Notes: a model not told the origin generated them from the letters alone. A stretch of 64,000 nt of DNA from Eutrophocola salsuginis (GCA_038147195.1 JAYQTB010000004.1:558001-622000); one strand, 5' to 3'. Positions 51,842 through 62,203 are shown, counted from the first letter of the stretch. Made by a program: numbers and translations.

Positions 51842-53272
51842 ATGACTGCAGACACGCTGGTAATTATCGCTCTGCTATCAGTGCTGCTCCTGCTTGCCAG
51901 CTGGATCGGATTCCAGCTCCTGAAAACTTTCGAAACCACCACGCTGGGGAAAGATTCGCCTGACGTATTGAAGGAAAGACTTCAGTCCCGCCAACTCGAA
52001 ATACAGAAACAGCAAGATCAGTTGCATATCTCCCACAAGGAGCTCCAGGCTGCAAATGAGAAAATATCTTCCCTCCGCGAAAACGTTTCGCGCCTGGAGA
52101 CCCGGTTGATGGAAGAACAGAGCCAGCACGAGGAAAAAATCCACCTCCTGGAAGATGCCCGCGAAAAAATGAGCCTCGAATTCCGTAACCTGGCCAACGA
52201 AATCTTCGAAAAGAAGGGCAGGGACTTCACCGAGAGCAATAGGGAAAATATCGAGAATATCCTCAAACCACTGCGCGAAAAGATCCAGCAGTTCGAAAAG
52301 AAGGTGGAGGACGCCTACGACAAGGAATCCAAGGAACGCTTTTCCCTGGCGAAGGAAATCAGGAGCCTGCAGGAGCTCAATACCAAGATCAGCGAGGATG
52401 CCGTCAACCTGACCAATGCGTTAAAGGGAGAAAGCAAGACGCAGGGTGTTTGGGGTGAATTCATTTTAGAGAAGCTGTTGGAACAGTCCGGCCTGCGCAA
52501 GGGCAGGGAATACGACATCCAGGTCAGCCTGAAAACCGAGGATGGCGGCAAGCAACAACCCGATGTGGTTATCCACCTGCCGGAAAACAAGGATGTCATC
52601 GTTGACTCCAAGGTCAGCCTAACGGCCTATGAGCGATATTATTCAGAATCGGACGAAGTGCGGAAAAACGAAGCGCTCAAGCAGCACATCCAGTCCATTC
52701 GCAACCATATCCGTACGCTGTCGGACAAGAATTACCAGAACCTCGAGGGTATCCGTACACTGGATTTCATCATGATGTTCCTCCCGGTCGAGGCTGCTTT
52801 TGCCCTGGCTGTTGAACATGATGGAACACTTTTCACCGAAGCTTTTGAGCGCAATATCGCCCTAGTTGGTCCCACCACCCTAATGGCTACACTGAGAACG
52901 ATTCAGAATATCTGGCGCTACGAAGATCAGAACAAAAATGCCCTGGAAATCGCTAACCGGGCAGGAAAGCTGTATGACAAATTCGTCGGCTTTACGGAGG
53001 ATCTAGAAAAAATCGGCAACCACTTAGGGCAAACCCAATTAGCCTATGAGAACGCCCACAAAAAGTTACGCTCCGGGCACGGCAACCTAGTCACCAATGT
53101 GGAGAAACTGAGAGTCCTCGGCGCCAAAGCGAGCAAGGCCCTGCCCGAGGAGTTATTAGATGAATCCTATGATCAGGAATTCCTAGAAGAAGGCAGGGAA
53201 GACAGGGCGGGTCACAAGTCCAGTTTCGTTGATGACTTTAAAGATGCCGTCGATGACGACAAGCATACCTGA
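51842..53272 (+). CDS. rmuC: DNA recombination protein RmuC
   Basis: A 476-residue protein from ATG 51842 (GGAGAA ribosome site). One N-terminal membrane helix (TLVIIALLSVLLLLASWIGF), a long coiled coil (about residues 35-180), and the RmuC nuclease-like domain (GVWGEFILEKLLEQSGLRKGREYDIQVS, DVVIHLPENKDVIVDSKVSLTAYERYY). The family limits inversions at inverted repeats and restricts DNA; mechanism unclear. Confidence 0.93.
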   Translation: MTADTLVIIALLSVLLLLASWIGFQLLKTFETTTLGKDSPDVLKERLQSRQLEIQKQQDQLHISHKELQAANEKISSLRENVSRLETRLMEEQSQHEEKIHLLEDAREKMSLEFRNLANEIFEKKGRDFTESNRENIENILKPLREKIQQFEKKVEDAYDKESKERFSLAKEIRSLQELNTKISEDAVNLTNALKGESKTQGVWGEFILEKLLEQSGLRKGREYDIQVSLKTEDGGKQQPDVVIHLPENKDVIVDSKVSLTAYERYYSESDEVRKNEALKQHIQSIRNHIRTLSDKNYQNLEGIRTLDFIMMFLPVEAAFALAVEHDGTLFTEAFERNIALVGPTTLMATLRTIQNIWRYEDQNKNALEIANRAGKLYDKFVGFTEDLEKIGNHLGQTQLAYENAHKKLRSGHGNLVTNVEKLRVLGAKASKALPEELLDESYDQEFLEEGREDRAGHKSSFVDDFKDAVDDDKHT

Positions 53273-53291
53273 TCATCCCCCCCCTCCCAGT

Positions 53292-53897
53292 ATGACCGAT
53301 ATCTCCCGTATAACCGCTTTCCTGGCATGCCCCACTCCCGCATCCTGGGTTCAGTGGGCGCTGGCCAATGAGGCCCTGCTCCTGATCGACCACGCAAACT
53401 GTGAAAAGAAGGCAGCGGCTAGCGCCATGAACCTGATGTACCGCTACGTGGACAAGCCGGAGTTGCTAAAAAAAATGTCACAACTGGCAAGGGAGGAGTT
53501 GTTGCACTTCGAGCAGGTTGTTGAATTGATGGCAGATAAGGGGATCGCTTATGAGCATCTTTCACCCTCGCGCTACGCTTCATCACTCAGGGCGCATATA
53601 CGCACGCATGAGCCGGCAAAACTAGTAGATACTCTGATTGTGGGGGCCTTCGTCGAGGCGCGCTCCTGCGAGCGATTTGCCGCCATTGCACCGTTCCTGG
53701 ATGATAAGACCGGCCGCTTTTACACCTCATTGCTGCGCTCGGAGTCCCGACATTTCGAGGATTACCTCGATCTTGCCCGCCTGTATAACGGCTCCGACCT
53801 GACCGACAGGATCGCGTTTTTTGCTGGGGAAGAAGCAAAACTGGTTTCCACGCCTGACTCGACATTCCGCTTTCACAGCGGTATGCCTCTGGACTAA
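53292..53897 (+). CDS. miaE: tRNA-(ms2io6A37) hydroxylase MiaE
   Basis: A 201-residue ferritin-like diiron enzyme that hydroxylates the isopentenyl group of 2-methylthio-N6-isopentenyladenosine at tRNA position 37. Iron ligands are recognisable in LANEALLLIDHANCEKKAA, AREELLHFEQVVEL, FVEARSCERF and LLRSESRHFEDYLDLA. ATG 53292 gives the family's length; it is 19 bases after rmuC. Ends one base before the convergent LRR lipoprotein. Confidence 0.93.
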   Translation: MTDISRITAFLACPTPASWVQWALANEALLLIDHANCEKKAAASAMNLMYRYVDKPELLKKMSQLAREELLHFEQVVELMADKGIAYEHLSPSRYASSLRAHIRTHEPAKLVDTLIVGAFVEARSCERFAAIAPFLDDKTGRFYTSLLRSESRHFEDYLDLARLYNGSDLTDRIAFFAGEEAKLVSTPDSTFRFHSGMPLD

Positions 53898-53898
53898 C

Positions 53899-54414
53899 TC
53901 AGCTGCCGCAGCGTCCCGGGCGGTTCAGGGAATTTCCAAGTTTCTCTTCCAATTCATCCAGTTGCCTACAACTGATGGCGTTGTTACCTTGCAGGGAAAC
54001 GAACCTGAGTAGGGGCATGGCAAGCAGTACGTTGATACTAATGATGCGATTGTTTCGAATGCTGAGTACGCGCAAGTTCCTAAGATTTTGCAACGGCCTG
54101 AGGTCGGTAACGCTATTGTCACTCAGTTCGACCTGCTCGAGGTTGACGAGGGCAGCTATGCCGGCAAGGCTTTGGACGCCGGCGGAAGGGCATGCCAGAA
54201 GCGTCACGCTTTCAGGGTCATTGTTGCCGGATGTGTTGAACACCTGGTTAAGGCAACCTTGCAGGTTGGCATCGCTCAGCAGTGATGGTGTGGGTGAAAC
54301 CCCGGTAGGTGAATACAGTACGCTTTCACCAAACATCACGCGGTAACTTCCACAAGCAGTCAGCAGGAGCAGTGACAGCAGTGCGGCAGCCACCTTGCAT
54401 GGAATTGGTTTCAT
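53899..54414 (-). CDS. Leucine-rich-repeat lipoprotein
   Basis: A 171-residue lipoprotein (MKPIPCKVAAALLSLLLLTAC, lipobox LTAC) with about three leucine-rich repeats of internalin-like form: LAGIAALVNLEQVELSDNSVTDLRPLQNLRNLRVLSIRNNRIISINVLLAMPLLRFVSL (read in segments). Two Cys pairs flank the repeats (GCLNQ, LLACPS, SCRQ, GRCGS). Such small LRR lipoproteins are widespread and uncharacterised; a binding role in the outer membrane is likely. Confidence 0.8.
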   Translation of the reverse strand: MKPIPCKVAAALLSLLLLTACGSYRVMFGESVLYSPTGVSPTPSLLSDANLQGCLNQVFNTSGNNDPESVTLLACPSAGVQSLAGIAALVNLEQVELSDNSVTDLRPLQNLRNLRVLSIRNNRIISINVLLAMPLLRFVSLQGNNAISCRQLDELEEKLGNSLNRPGRCGS

Positions 54415-54652
54415 GCTAACTCCTTGTCACTGACGGCAATGCCGGGATGGCCATGAAATCCGCTAAAACAGAGGGTTTTTTTAAAAAAGTGGTGGTGGTA
54501 TTTCAATCGCAGTCCCGGTAGTATGGCCGGCTTCTAAAGGCGCTATTGTCATTGGAATATTACCGCCAGTAAAGACAGAAACAGACCGGAATCCGGTCTC
54601 GTACCAGACAAACTCATGTAAAGGCAAAGAAAGCCAAGAAAGGACCCGTATT

Positions 54653-55348
54653 ATGAAACTATTGACTTTAGTAGCCCGAATCAGTGCCATATCGCTTGTA
54701 TTCATGGGCGGTTCACTGATGGCCCAGAACGCAGAACTCGCCACGGACGCCGGTAAGGCCGGGTACAGTATCGGCGTCAACATCGGCATGAACCTTGTCA
54801 ACCAAATGCCTATGGAAGATATCAACGCCGACTCACTGATACAGGGTATTAGCGATGCCATCCGTGGCGAACTGCAGATGAGCGAAGAGGAGATCATGAC
54901 AGCCCTCCAGGCTTTCTCCATCGCCCAGCAGGAAAAAATGGCTGCACAGGATGCGGCCGCTGCCCAGGAAGGCCTGGATTTCCTGGCACAAAACGGACAG
55001 CGTGCCGAGGTAACAACGACCGCCAGCGGACTCCAGTACGAGGTGCTTGAGCAGGGCGCAGCGGGTGGCGCCATGCCTTCGGCTTCTGACACAGTCACCG
55101 TGCATTACCACGGGACACTCGTCGACGGCACGGTTTTTGACAGCTCTATTGATAAGGGTCAGCCGGCTACCTTTCCGCTTAATGGGGTGATTCCTGGCTG
55201 GACGGAAGGCGTGCAACTGATGAAGGTGGGTGACAAATTCCGTTTCTATATTCCGTCCGAACTGGCTTACGGTGCAAACGGTGTTGGTAATGTCATCGGC
55301 CCTAATGCCACGCTTATATTCGATGTCGAGCTGATTGATATCCAGTAA
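54653..55348 (+). CDS. FKBP-type peptidyl-prolyl isomerase, exported
   Basis: A 231-residue isomerase of the FkpA/Mip type: signal peptide (to about LMAQ), a helical dimerisation domain with the DAGKAGYSIGVNIGMNLVNQMPMEDINADSLIQGI segment, and a C-terminal FKBP domain (VTVHYHGTLVDGTVFDSSIDKGQPATFPLNGVIPGWTEGVQLMKVG). It acts on periplasmic or surface proteins. RBS GGACCC-like; single gene. Confidence 0.93.
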   Translation: MKLLTLVARISAISLVFMGGSLMAQNAELATDAGKAGYSIGVNIGMNLVNQMPMEDINADSLIQGISDAIRGELQMSEEEIMTALQAFSIAQQEKMAAQDAAAAQEGLDFLAQNGQRAEVTTTASGLQYEVLEQGAAGGAMPSASDTVTVHYHGTLVDGTVFDSSIDKGQPATFPLNGVIPGWTEGVQLMKVGDKFRFYIPSELAYGANGVGNVIGPNATLIFDVELIDIQ

Positions 55349-55393
55349 AACATTGCCCAAGTCATCCCGCCGGCAGTACAAAACGCCATATCT

Positions 55394-56695
55394 ATGAGCC
55401 AACAGGAACTGAATGCTGGCCTGATGCAATACCTTCAGGCCTCTCCCACGCCCTATCATGCCGTGGCAAACCTCGTTGCCGCACTCGATGCCGCGGGTTT
55501 TATAGCGCTCGAGGAAAGCAGCCAATGGCGGTTAGAAAAGAACTGCGGTTATTACGTGACGCGAACAGGATCATCCCTGGTGGCATTCAGGACGGGCAAT
55601 GATGACCTGGCCACTGCCGGCATTCATATTGTTGGCGCACATACCGACAGCCCCTGCCTGAAGGTCAAACCCCAACCCGAGATCATTCGCCAGAAATACA
55701 TACAGCTCGGCGTCGAAGTTTACGGGGGTGCTCTGTTAAACCCGTGGTTCGATCGCGACCTGTCCATTGCTGGCCGGGTAGATTACCTGTGCAAGAATGG
55801 TAAGCTGGCATGGTGCCTGGTCGACCTGCAAAAAGCCGTGGCTGTCATCCCGAGCCTGGCTATTCACCTCGACCGCGAGGCCAACGAGAAGCGCGCCATC
55901 AATGCCCAGACCTACCTACCGGTGATTCTTTCCCAGGTGAATGTTGACAGCAAGTTCGTTTTCAGAGACTTCCTGCAGCAGCATCTGGAAAGCGGGCATG
56001 GCTTGGCAGTCGACAAAGTGCTGTCCTTCGATATGCACTTATACGACGTGCAACCGCCGGCTCTGGTTGGCTTGCAAGACGAGTTCATAACCAGTGCGAG
56101 GCTGGACAATCTGCTGAGTTGCTATGTGGGCTTGAGAAGCCTACTGAACAGCAGGGGCGAGCATGCCAGTCTGCTGATCTGCAGCGATCACGAAGAGGTC
56201 GGTAGCGTATCCGCAGCCGGTGCCAAGGGCCCGTTCCTCGAAGCGGTGCTCGACAGGATCGCAGAGGCATTCGCACCGGCCAGTTCAGAAAACAAACGCC
56301 GTATGCTGGATCGATCGACGTTTTACTCGGTCGACAATTCACACGGCATCCACCCCAACTTTGCCGACAAGCATGACGACAAGCACGGCCCGTTGCTCAA
56401 CCAGGGCCCTGTGATCAAGATTAATAGCAACCAGCGCTATGCAACCACCAGTGAAACGTCTGCGAGTTTCCGCCAGTTGTGTGAAGAGCAGGAAATTCCG
56501 GTACAAGTCTTCGTGGTCAGGAATGACATGGCATGCGGCTCCACGATCGGCCCCATCGTGTCGGGCGAGCTAGGTATAAAAACCATCGATATTGGTGTGC
56601 CTACTTTTGGCATGCACTCCATTCGCGAAACCGCCGGCAGCCAAGATACGGGCTGGCTTGCCAAGGCGCTCACCGCGTTCTTCAATCGCCGGTAG
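55394..56695 (+). CDS. apeB: M18 family aminopeptidase
   Basis: A 433-residue tetrahedral aminopeptidase of the M18 family (aspartyl aminopeptidase group). Metal-binding motifs GAHTDSPCLKVKP, LLICSDHEEVGSVSAAGAKG and the C-terminal GMHSIRETAG are present, along with the family N-terminus LMQYLQASPTPYHAV. Cleaves acidic N-terminal residues from peptides in the cytoplasm. Converges on mnmC with eight bases between. Confidence 0.95.
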   Translation: MSQQELNAGLMQYLQASPTPYHAVANLVAALDAAGFIALEESSQWRLEKNCGYYVTRTGSSLVAFRTGNDDLATAGIHIVGAHTDSPCLKVKPQPEIIRQKYIQLGVEVYGGALLNPWFDRDLSIAGRVDYLCKNGKLAWCLVDLQKAVAVIPSLAIHLDREANEKRAINAQTYLPVILSQVNVDSKFVFRDFLQQHLESGHGLAVDKVLSFDMHLYDVQPPALVGLQDEFITSARLDNLLSCYVGLRSLLNSRGEHASLLICSDHEEVGSVSAAGAKGPFLEAVLDRIAEAFAPASSENKRRMLDRSTFYSVDNSHGIHPNFADKHDDKHGPLLNQGPVIKINSNQRYATTSETSASFRQLCEEQEIPVQVFVVRNDMACGSTIGPIVSGELGIKTIDIGVPTFGMHSIRETAGSQDTGWLAKALTAFFNRR

Positions 56696-56703
56696 TTTTC
56701 CAG

Positions 56704-58761
56704 TCATTTTTTTTGTCGCTTCAGTTCCTTGACCAAGAATCTGAGCGGATGGATGGCCTGTATGTCATCGCACAGCAGGGGCAGGCTCTCGCCATGGATA
56801 AGTGACGCCAGATACTCGGCCACCAGGGGGGTGGTGGTGAGTCCGCTGGAGCCATGCGCCATGTTGATATACAGGCCGGGTTGGTAAGACGGCTGTTCCA
56901 GGATGGTTCTTCGGGCATTGCGAATGTAGCCGGCAAACAGCCTCTTGCAGGCATTGGTATCTTCCACAGGTCCTGCCAGTGGCAGGTAATCGGGCGTTGT
57001 GGTGCGGGTCTGCTGTCGTCCAGCGTGGGCCACCTGCTGTTGTTGTAGACTCTCACCCAGGCCACTCGCGATTTTTTCCATCAATGCCAGGTTGCGTGCA
57101 GTCATGGTACTGCTGATCTCCTGAATATGTTCGCCCTGGGCATAACTGCCCCCTATTGTCGCCATGGGTTTGCCTCTGTCCTGCCAAGGAATGTAGTAAC
57201 CCTTGTGTCCAATAACCGATTTTGGCAGCCCAGTTGTGCTTGCCAGAGAGAAGGTATCCGTCTGGCCATGGTTAGCGATCACTGGGTAGTCGGGTAGACT
57301 CCCTAGTTGCAAGGCATCCCGGTTGTTGCAAATGACCACGGCGTCGAAGGATTCCTTCCGTCTCCCCTGTGCCGAGGTGAGCGTCAACCGCCACTGGCTC
57401 CCATCCCATTGCATGCCGGTGACTTTGGTGCCAGTCAACAAGCGTACAGAGATATCTTTCACCCAGGCCAGGCAAAGGTCGCGCGGGGCAAGGCTGCCGC
57501 CAGCCATCATTAGCGAAATACCAGCGTCAGTGCTGATGCCGCTATGCCGGACAGTTTCAGCGGCGCTCAATGGCCGGATCATGGCTTGTGTGTAATGGTC
57601 TACTTTTAGCAGTTTGTGCTGGTAGGCTATTTCCGCATCCGTGATCGCCAGCTGGATTACCCCGGACGCACTCCAGCCAAAATCGAAACGGCTGGCCAAT
57701 GCTTGGTAATGTCTCAGGGCATAGGTGAAGGCTTGTAAATGAAACCAGGCTGCAGATGATTGCCCAAGTGCCGGCTTGAAATGGACGATGCCCCGCGGGT
57801 TACCCGAGCTGGCCTGAGCGATCTCGTCCTGTTCTTCCAGGAGAGTAACCGTTATACCCCGCGAACCGAGAGCGTGGGCGGTTGCGCACCCGGCAAGACC
57901 AGCACCGATAACGGCAACGTTTTTGATATTGACGGGTGTTACAGGCCAGGGGTGATTCCAAGACACAGGTTTTGCCGTTCTGTTGCCAGCGAAAGTTCCC
58001 GTCAGCTTATGACGCTTATTGCCGAATCCCGGCGATTTTTCTGTCCTGAACCCGGCAGCTTCTAGATTGCGCCTGACCGACCCTGCTACGGAATATGAAG
58101 CCAGTGTCGTGCCCGCGTGGCTGCAGGTAGCCATTTCTTGGAACAACAGACCTCGCCACATGCTTTCATTGCGGGTTGGAGTAAATCCATCCAGGTACCA
58201 AACATCGATGCCACGATGTGGCAGGCAGAGCCCGGCTATGGCGCTGGCGGCATCTTCGAAAACGAGGTCCAGTATGATTTGCCGGCCACGATAGGTGAAT
58301 TGCAGGCGATGCAATCCGCGGTGAAGATCAGGGTAATTAGACAGCAATGCTGCAGACAGTGTCAGCAGAGCCGTTGGCAGTTTTGCATAAAAACGCTGCA
58401 GGTCCTTGGGGCGGACCGGGTGCAGTTCGCAGCTGATGTAGTGCAACCTGCTTCCCGGTGGTGCCAGGCGACAGAAATGTTCCGCAGTAAGGAGGTAATT
58501 TAGCCCGAAACCGAAGCCGAGTTCGCATAGGGTGAGGGTGGCGTTAGACAGGCCGGCCATGCGTTCAGGTAGGTTGCTGCCCTCGATGAATACAAATTGG
58601 CTTTCGGCCACGGGATCGTTGACTGAAAAATAGATGTCGGCATATTCGGGGGAGAAAGGCAGGCCTGCCTTGTCCCAGACGATTTCCGCATTTTTTAGAA
58701 GGGAGGTGCTTATAATGTTAGGGCCGTTTGCAGGCAGCAGGGTTGTCAGGTATGAGAACAA
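56704..58761 (-). CDS. mnmC: Bifunctional tRNA wobble-uridine enzyme MnmC
   Basis: A 685-residue fusion of an N-terminal SAM methyltransferase (about residues 20-260; CELGFGFGLNYLLTAEHF and DVWYLDGFTPTRNESMW) and a C-terminal FAD oxidoreductase (FAD motif VAVIGAGLAGCATAHALGSRGITVTLLEEQ, then QASSGNPRGIVHFK). It turns cmnm5s2U into mnm5s2U at tRNA position 34. The start at 58761 is a TTG with no strong ribosome site, so the true start may be slightly different. Family length is normal. Confidence 0.93.
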   Translation of the reverse strand: MFSYLTTLLPANGPNIISTSLLKNAEIVWDKAGLPFSPEYADIYFSVNDPVAESQFVFIEGSNLPERMAGLSNATLTLCELGFGFGLNYLLTAEHFCRLAPPGSRLHYISCELHPVRPKDLQRFYAKLPTALLTLSAALLSNYPDLHRGLHRLQFTYRGRQIILDLVFEDAASAIAGLCLPHRGIDVWYLDGFTPTRNESMWRGLLFQEMATCSHAGTTLASYSVAGSVRRNLEAAGFRTEKSPGFGNKRHKLTGTFAGNRTAKPVSWNHPWPVTPVNIKNVAVIGAGLAGCATAHALGSRGITVTLLEEQDEIAQASSGNPRGIVHFKPALGQSSAAWFHLQAFTYALRHYQALASRFDFGWSASGVIQLAITDAEIAYQHKLLKVDHYTQAMIRPLSAAETVRHSGISTDAGISLMMAGGSLAPRDLCLAWVKDISVRLLTGTKVTGMQWDGSQWRLTLTSAQGRRKESFDAVVICNNRDALQLGSLPDYPVIANHGQTDTFSLASTTGLPKSVIGHKGYYIPWQDRGKPMATIGGSYAQGEHIQEISSTMTARNLALMEKIASGLGESLQQQQVAHAGRQQTRTTTPDYLPLAGPVEDTNACKRLFAGYIRNARRTILEQPSYQPGLYINMAHGSSGLTTTPLVAEYLASLIHGESLPLLCDDIQAIHPLRFLVKELKRQKK

Positions 58762-58834
58762 GTATAAAGGGTGGCCGCATAGGCAAGACAGGGGCTATCA
58801 GTTAAAATAGCCACTTTTTTCAGGTTCGACACGC

Positions 58835-59933
58835 ATGCTTGAAGTAAATCTCCAATTACAGGACATCAAGGATTCGCTTGAGCGCTTGTCAGTGCTAAGG
58901 GGGTACCTTTGACTTCGATCGGAAACAGGAAAGACTGGCTGAGGTAGAGCTGGAACTGGGTGAGGCTGGGGTCTGGGACAAGCCTGAATATGCCCAGGCG
59001 CTTGGCAAGGAACGTGCTGAATTGGAAAGGGTGGTACTAACCATCAGTGCGCTCGGCAAATCTTTCAATGATATCCGCGAACTGATCGAGCTCGCCCGCG
59101 AGGAGAACGACGAGAGCCTTCTCGAAGAAGCCTTGGCGGACCTCGAGTATGCCGAGGGCGACCTGGAAAAACTGGAGTTTCGCCGCATGTTTTCCGGCGA
59201 GATGGATGCCAGCAACGCCTATCTCGATATCCAGGCTGGATCGGGTGGTACTGAGGCGCAGGACTGGGCCGAAATGTTACTGCGAATGTACCTGCGCTGG
59301 GGTGAACAGCAGGACTTTAAGACGGAACTCGTTGAGGTTTCCCCCGGCGAGGTCGCGGGAATCAAGAGCGCCACGCTGTATTTCGAGGGTGAATTTGCCT
59401 TTGGTTGGCTGCGGACCGAGACCGGCGTACACCGCCTAGTACGTAAATCACCTTTTGATTCCGGCAACCGCCGCCATACCTCGTTCGCCTCTGTGTTTGT
59501 TTCTCCTGAAGTCGATGACGATATTGAGATCGAACTGGATATGAGCAAGGTGCGCGTGGATACCTACCGGGCGTCCGGTGCTGGCGGCCAGCACGTGAAC
59601 AAGACTGACTCCGCGATTAGGCTGACCCATGAGCCTACCGGTATCGTCGTTCAATGTCAGCGGGAGCGCTCCCAGCATAAGAACAAGGACATGGCTATCA
59701 AGCAGTTGAAAGCTAAGCTGTACGAGCTGGAAGAACGTAAGAAAAAAGAAGCCATGCAGGAAATCGAGGACGAGAAAGCCGATATCGGCTGGGGTAGCCA
59801 GATCCGCTCCTACGTGCTGGATGATTCGCGGATCAAGGACCTGCGTACAAAAGTCGAAACTAGTAACACACAGGCTGTATTGGACGGTGATCTGGATCGT
59901 TTCATGGAAGCCAGCCTGAAAATGGGCCTTTAG
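58835..59933 (+). CDS. prfB: Peptide chain release factor 2 (programmed +1 frameshift)
   Basis: RF2, coded as 58835-58909 joined to 58911-59933. The first 25 codons end ...LRGYL with CTT-TGA-C; the SD-like AGGGGG lies just before, exactly the autoregulated frameshift site of most bacterial prfB genes. After the shift the frame reads DFDRKQERLAEVELELGEAG. The stop-codon recognition SPF motif (RKSPFDSGNRRHTSF) and the peptide-release GGQ motif (SGAGGQHVNKTDSAIRLTHEPTG) are present. Terminates at UGA and UAA. Confidence 0.97.
58898..58913 (+). promoter_or_regulatory. prfB: prfB +1 frameshift site
   Basis: AGGGGG (58898-58903), three bases, then CTT-TGA-C (58907-58913). Low RF2 leads to slow UGA decoding and slippage of the CTT-bound ribosome to UUU/UGAC, giving full RF2. 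Confidence 0.95.
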
Positions 59934-59971
59934 CCTGCAACCCCATGACAAGAAAAGAATCGGAAGACGCA

Positions 59972-61480
59972 ATGACAGAGCGAGAATACAACACGGTCAA
60001 TGGCGCCGATGCTGCGGAAGAGAACCGGCTGATTGCACAGCGACGAGAGAAGCTCGACGCCATCCGGCAAAAGCGCAATGCCTTCCCCAATGATTTCCGC
60101 CCTACGGAGCTTGCCTCAGACATTCATACTGCCTATGGTGACAAGGACAAGGAGGCTCTGATAGAAATGGCGGTGGAGGCCAGTGTCGCTGGCCGCATCA
60201 TCCGCCAGCGCGGTCCATTCCTAGTCATCCAGGACATGAGTGGGCAGATCCAGCTGTACATGAACGTCAAGGAGTTCCCGGAAGACGAAAGGACCGAAAT
60301 CAAGAGTTGGGACCTCGGCGACATCATCGGCGCAACTGGAAAAGTCTTCCGAACGGACAAGGGCGAGCTGAGTATACGTGTGGAGAGCATTCGCCTGCTG
60401 ACTAAGTCGTTGCGTCCGCTACCGGACAAGTACAAGGGGCTGACCGATACCGAGGTACGCTATCGTCAGCGTTACGTTGACCTTATCGCCAATGAGGAAT
60501 CGAGAAGTACCTTTATTACACGCTCCCGCATCGTCAGCGGTATACGAGCCTTTATGAATGCCCGTCATTACATGGAAGTTGAAACGCCTATGATGCAGAT
60601 CATTCCCGGCGGCGCCGTGGCTCGACCTTTTATTACCCACCACAATTCCCTTGACCAGGATATGTACCTGCGCATCGCGCCGGAGTTGTTCCTCAAGCGG
60701 CTGGTGGTTGGGGGATTTGAGCGCGTCTACGAACTGAACCGCAATTTCCGTAATGAAGGGCTGTCGACACGTCACAACCCGGAATTTACCATGCTGGAGT
60801 TTTACCAGGCGTACGCCGACTACAACGACATGATGGACCTGACGGAAGATATGCTGCGTACGTTAGCCCACAACATACTGGGTAGCGGCAAGGTGACCTA
60901 CCAGGGCAGGGAGATCGATTTTGATAAACCCTTTGCCCGTATGACGCTGCTGGAGTCGATAATGGCACATACCGGTAAAGAGGCTGGTCAGCTGACCGAT
61001 TTCGAGAGCGCAAGGTCACTTGCCAGATCACTGGGTATCGAAGTTAAGGACAACTGGGGCATCGGGAAGTTACAGCTCGAGATTTTCGAGGCTCGTGTCG
61101 AGGAAACTCTAGAGCAACCAACCTTTATTACCGGTTATCCCACGGAAGTTTCACCGCTGGCCCGCCGCAATGATGACAATTCGGATATAGCGGATCGTTT
61201 CGAGTTGTTTATTGGGGGGCGGGAAATTGCCAACGGCTTCTCTGAGCTCAATGACTCCGAGGATCAGGCTGAGCGTTTCCGCGCACAGGTAGCAGAAAAG
61301 GATGCTGGCGATCACGAAGCAATGCACTTCGACCAGGATTACATTACCGCGCTGGAATACGGCATGCCGCCGACGGCAGGAGAGGGCATAGGTATCGACC
61401 GGCTGGTTATGTTGTTCACCGATTCGCCATCCATCCGGGATGTGCTCCTGTTTCCCCACATGCGTCCGCAGCAATACTGA
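59972..61480 (+). CDS. lysS: Lysine-tRNA ligase, class II
   Basis: A 502-residue class II lysyl-tRNA synthetase. ATG 59972 is preferred because GGAAG precedes it at six bases; an ATG nine codons upstream has no ribosome site. OB-fold anticodon-binding domain (GRIIRQRGPFLVIQDMSGQIQLYMN), motif 2 (ERVYELNRNFRNEGLSTRHNPEFTMLEFYQAY) and motif 3 (GEGIGIDRLVMLFTDSPSIRDVLLFP). The prfB-lysS pair is standard in gammaproteobacteria. Confidence 0.96.
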   Translation: MTEREYNTVNGADAAEENRLIAQRREKLDAIRQKRNAFPNDFRPTELASDIHTAYGDKDKEALIEMAVEASVAGRIIRQRGPFLVIQDMSGQIQLYMNVKEFPEDERTEIKSWDLGDIIGATGKVFRTDKGELSIRVESIRLLTKSLRPLPDKYKGLTDTEVRYRQRYVDLIANEESRSTFITRSRIVSGIRAFMNARHYMEVETPMMQIIPGGAVARPFITHHNSLDQDMYLRIAPELFLKRLVVGGFERVYELNRNFRNEGLSTRHNPEFTMLEFYQAYADYNDMMDLTEDMLRTLAHNILGSGKVTYQGREIDFDKPFARMTLLESIMAHTGKEAGQLTDFESARSLARSLGIEVKDNWGIGKLQLEIFEARVEETLEQPTFITGYPTEVSPLARRNDDNSDIADRFELFIGGREIANGFSELNDSEDQAERFRAQVAEKDAGDHEAMHFDQDYITALEYGMPPTAGEGIGIDRLVMLFTDSPSIRDVLLFPHMRPQQY

Positions 61481-61489
61481 CATCAGGTC

Positions 61490-62197
61490 ATGGCCGGGGC
61501 TGGCAGCGAAGACAAGCGGCAGATCAAACTGGAGCCGTCATGGCTTGCCCACCTCGAATCCGAGTTCAACCAGGATTACATGCAATCTCTGCGGGACTTT
61601 CTGAGAAAAGAAAAAGCCCGGGGGAAGAAGATCTTTCCTCCCGGTGAGCTCATATTCAATGCTCTCGATTCCACACCCTTTGATAAGGTGAAGGTGGTGA
61701 TTCTTGGGCAGGATCCCTACCATGGTCCCGGCCAGGCCCATGGCCTGTGTTTCTCGGTGCTGCCAGGTGTGCAGGTGCCGCCGTCCCTGGTGAATATTTT
61801 CAAGGAAATCGAGGCCGATATCGGGCTCAAACCGTCACCTGACGGCTGTCTAAAAGGCTGGGCAGAGCAGGGGGTGTTGCTCCTGAATGCCGTGCTCACC
61901 GTAGAACGGTTCAAGGCTGCATCACATCAGGGCAAGGGATGGGAGCGGTTTACCGACAGGATCGTTGCCGAGCTGAATGAAAAAAGGGATCAACTAGTCT
62001 TCATGCTCTGGGGCAGTTACGCGCAGAAAAAAGGGCAGTTCATCGATCGCGGTCGCCACCTTGTATTGCAGTCCACGCATCCTTCACCGCTATCGGCTTA
62101 CCGGGGCTTCCTAGGGTGCAGGCATTTCTCGCAGGCCAATGATTACCTGGTAAAGACCGGCCAGGAGCCCATCGATTGGGCGTTGTCTGCTGACTGA
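61490..62197 (+). CDS. ung: Uracil-DNA glycosylase
   Basis: A 235-residue family 1 uracil-DNA glycosylase. Catalytic Asp motif VVILGQDPYHGPGQAHGLCFSV, the GVLLLNAVLTVE segment and the DNA-intercalation loop STHPSPLSAYRGFLG are all present. It removes uracil from DNA in base excision repair. It starts nine bases after lysS and ends convergently with queD. Confidence 0.96.
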   Translation: MAGAGSEDKRQIKLEPSWLAHLESEFNQDYMQSLRDFLRKEKARGKKIFPPGELIFNALDSTPFDKVKVVILGQDPYHGPGQAHGLCFSVLPGVQVPPSLVNIFKEIEADIGLKPSPDGCLKGWAEQGVLLLNAVLTVERFKAASHQGKGWERFTDRIVAELNEKRDQLVFMLWGSYAQKKGQFIDRGRHLVLQSTHPSPLSAYRGFLGCRHFSQANDYLVKTGQEPIDWALSAD

Positions 62198-62203
62198 GCA
62201 GTT

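Noticed and set aside
54481..55098. 205-codon minus-strand frame over the FKBP gene
   Set aside because: The plus strand encodes a clear FKBP isomerase with signal peptide; the antisense frame is a shadow.
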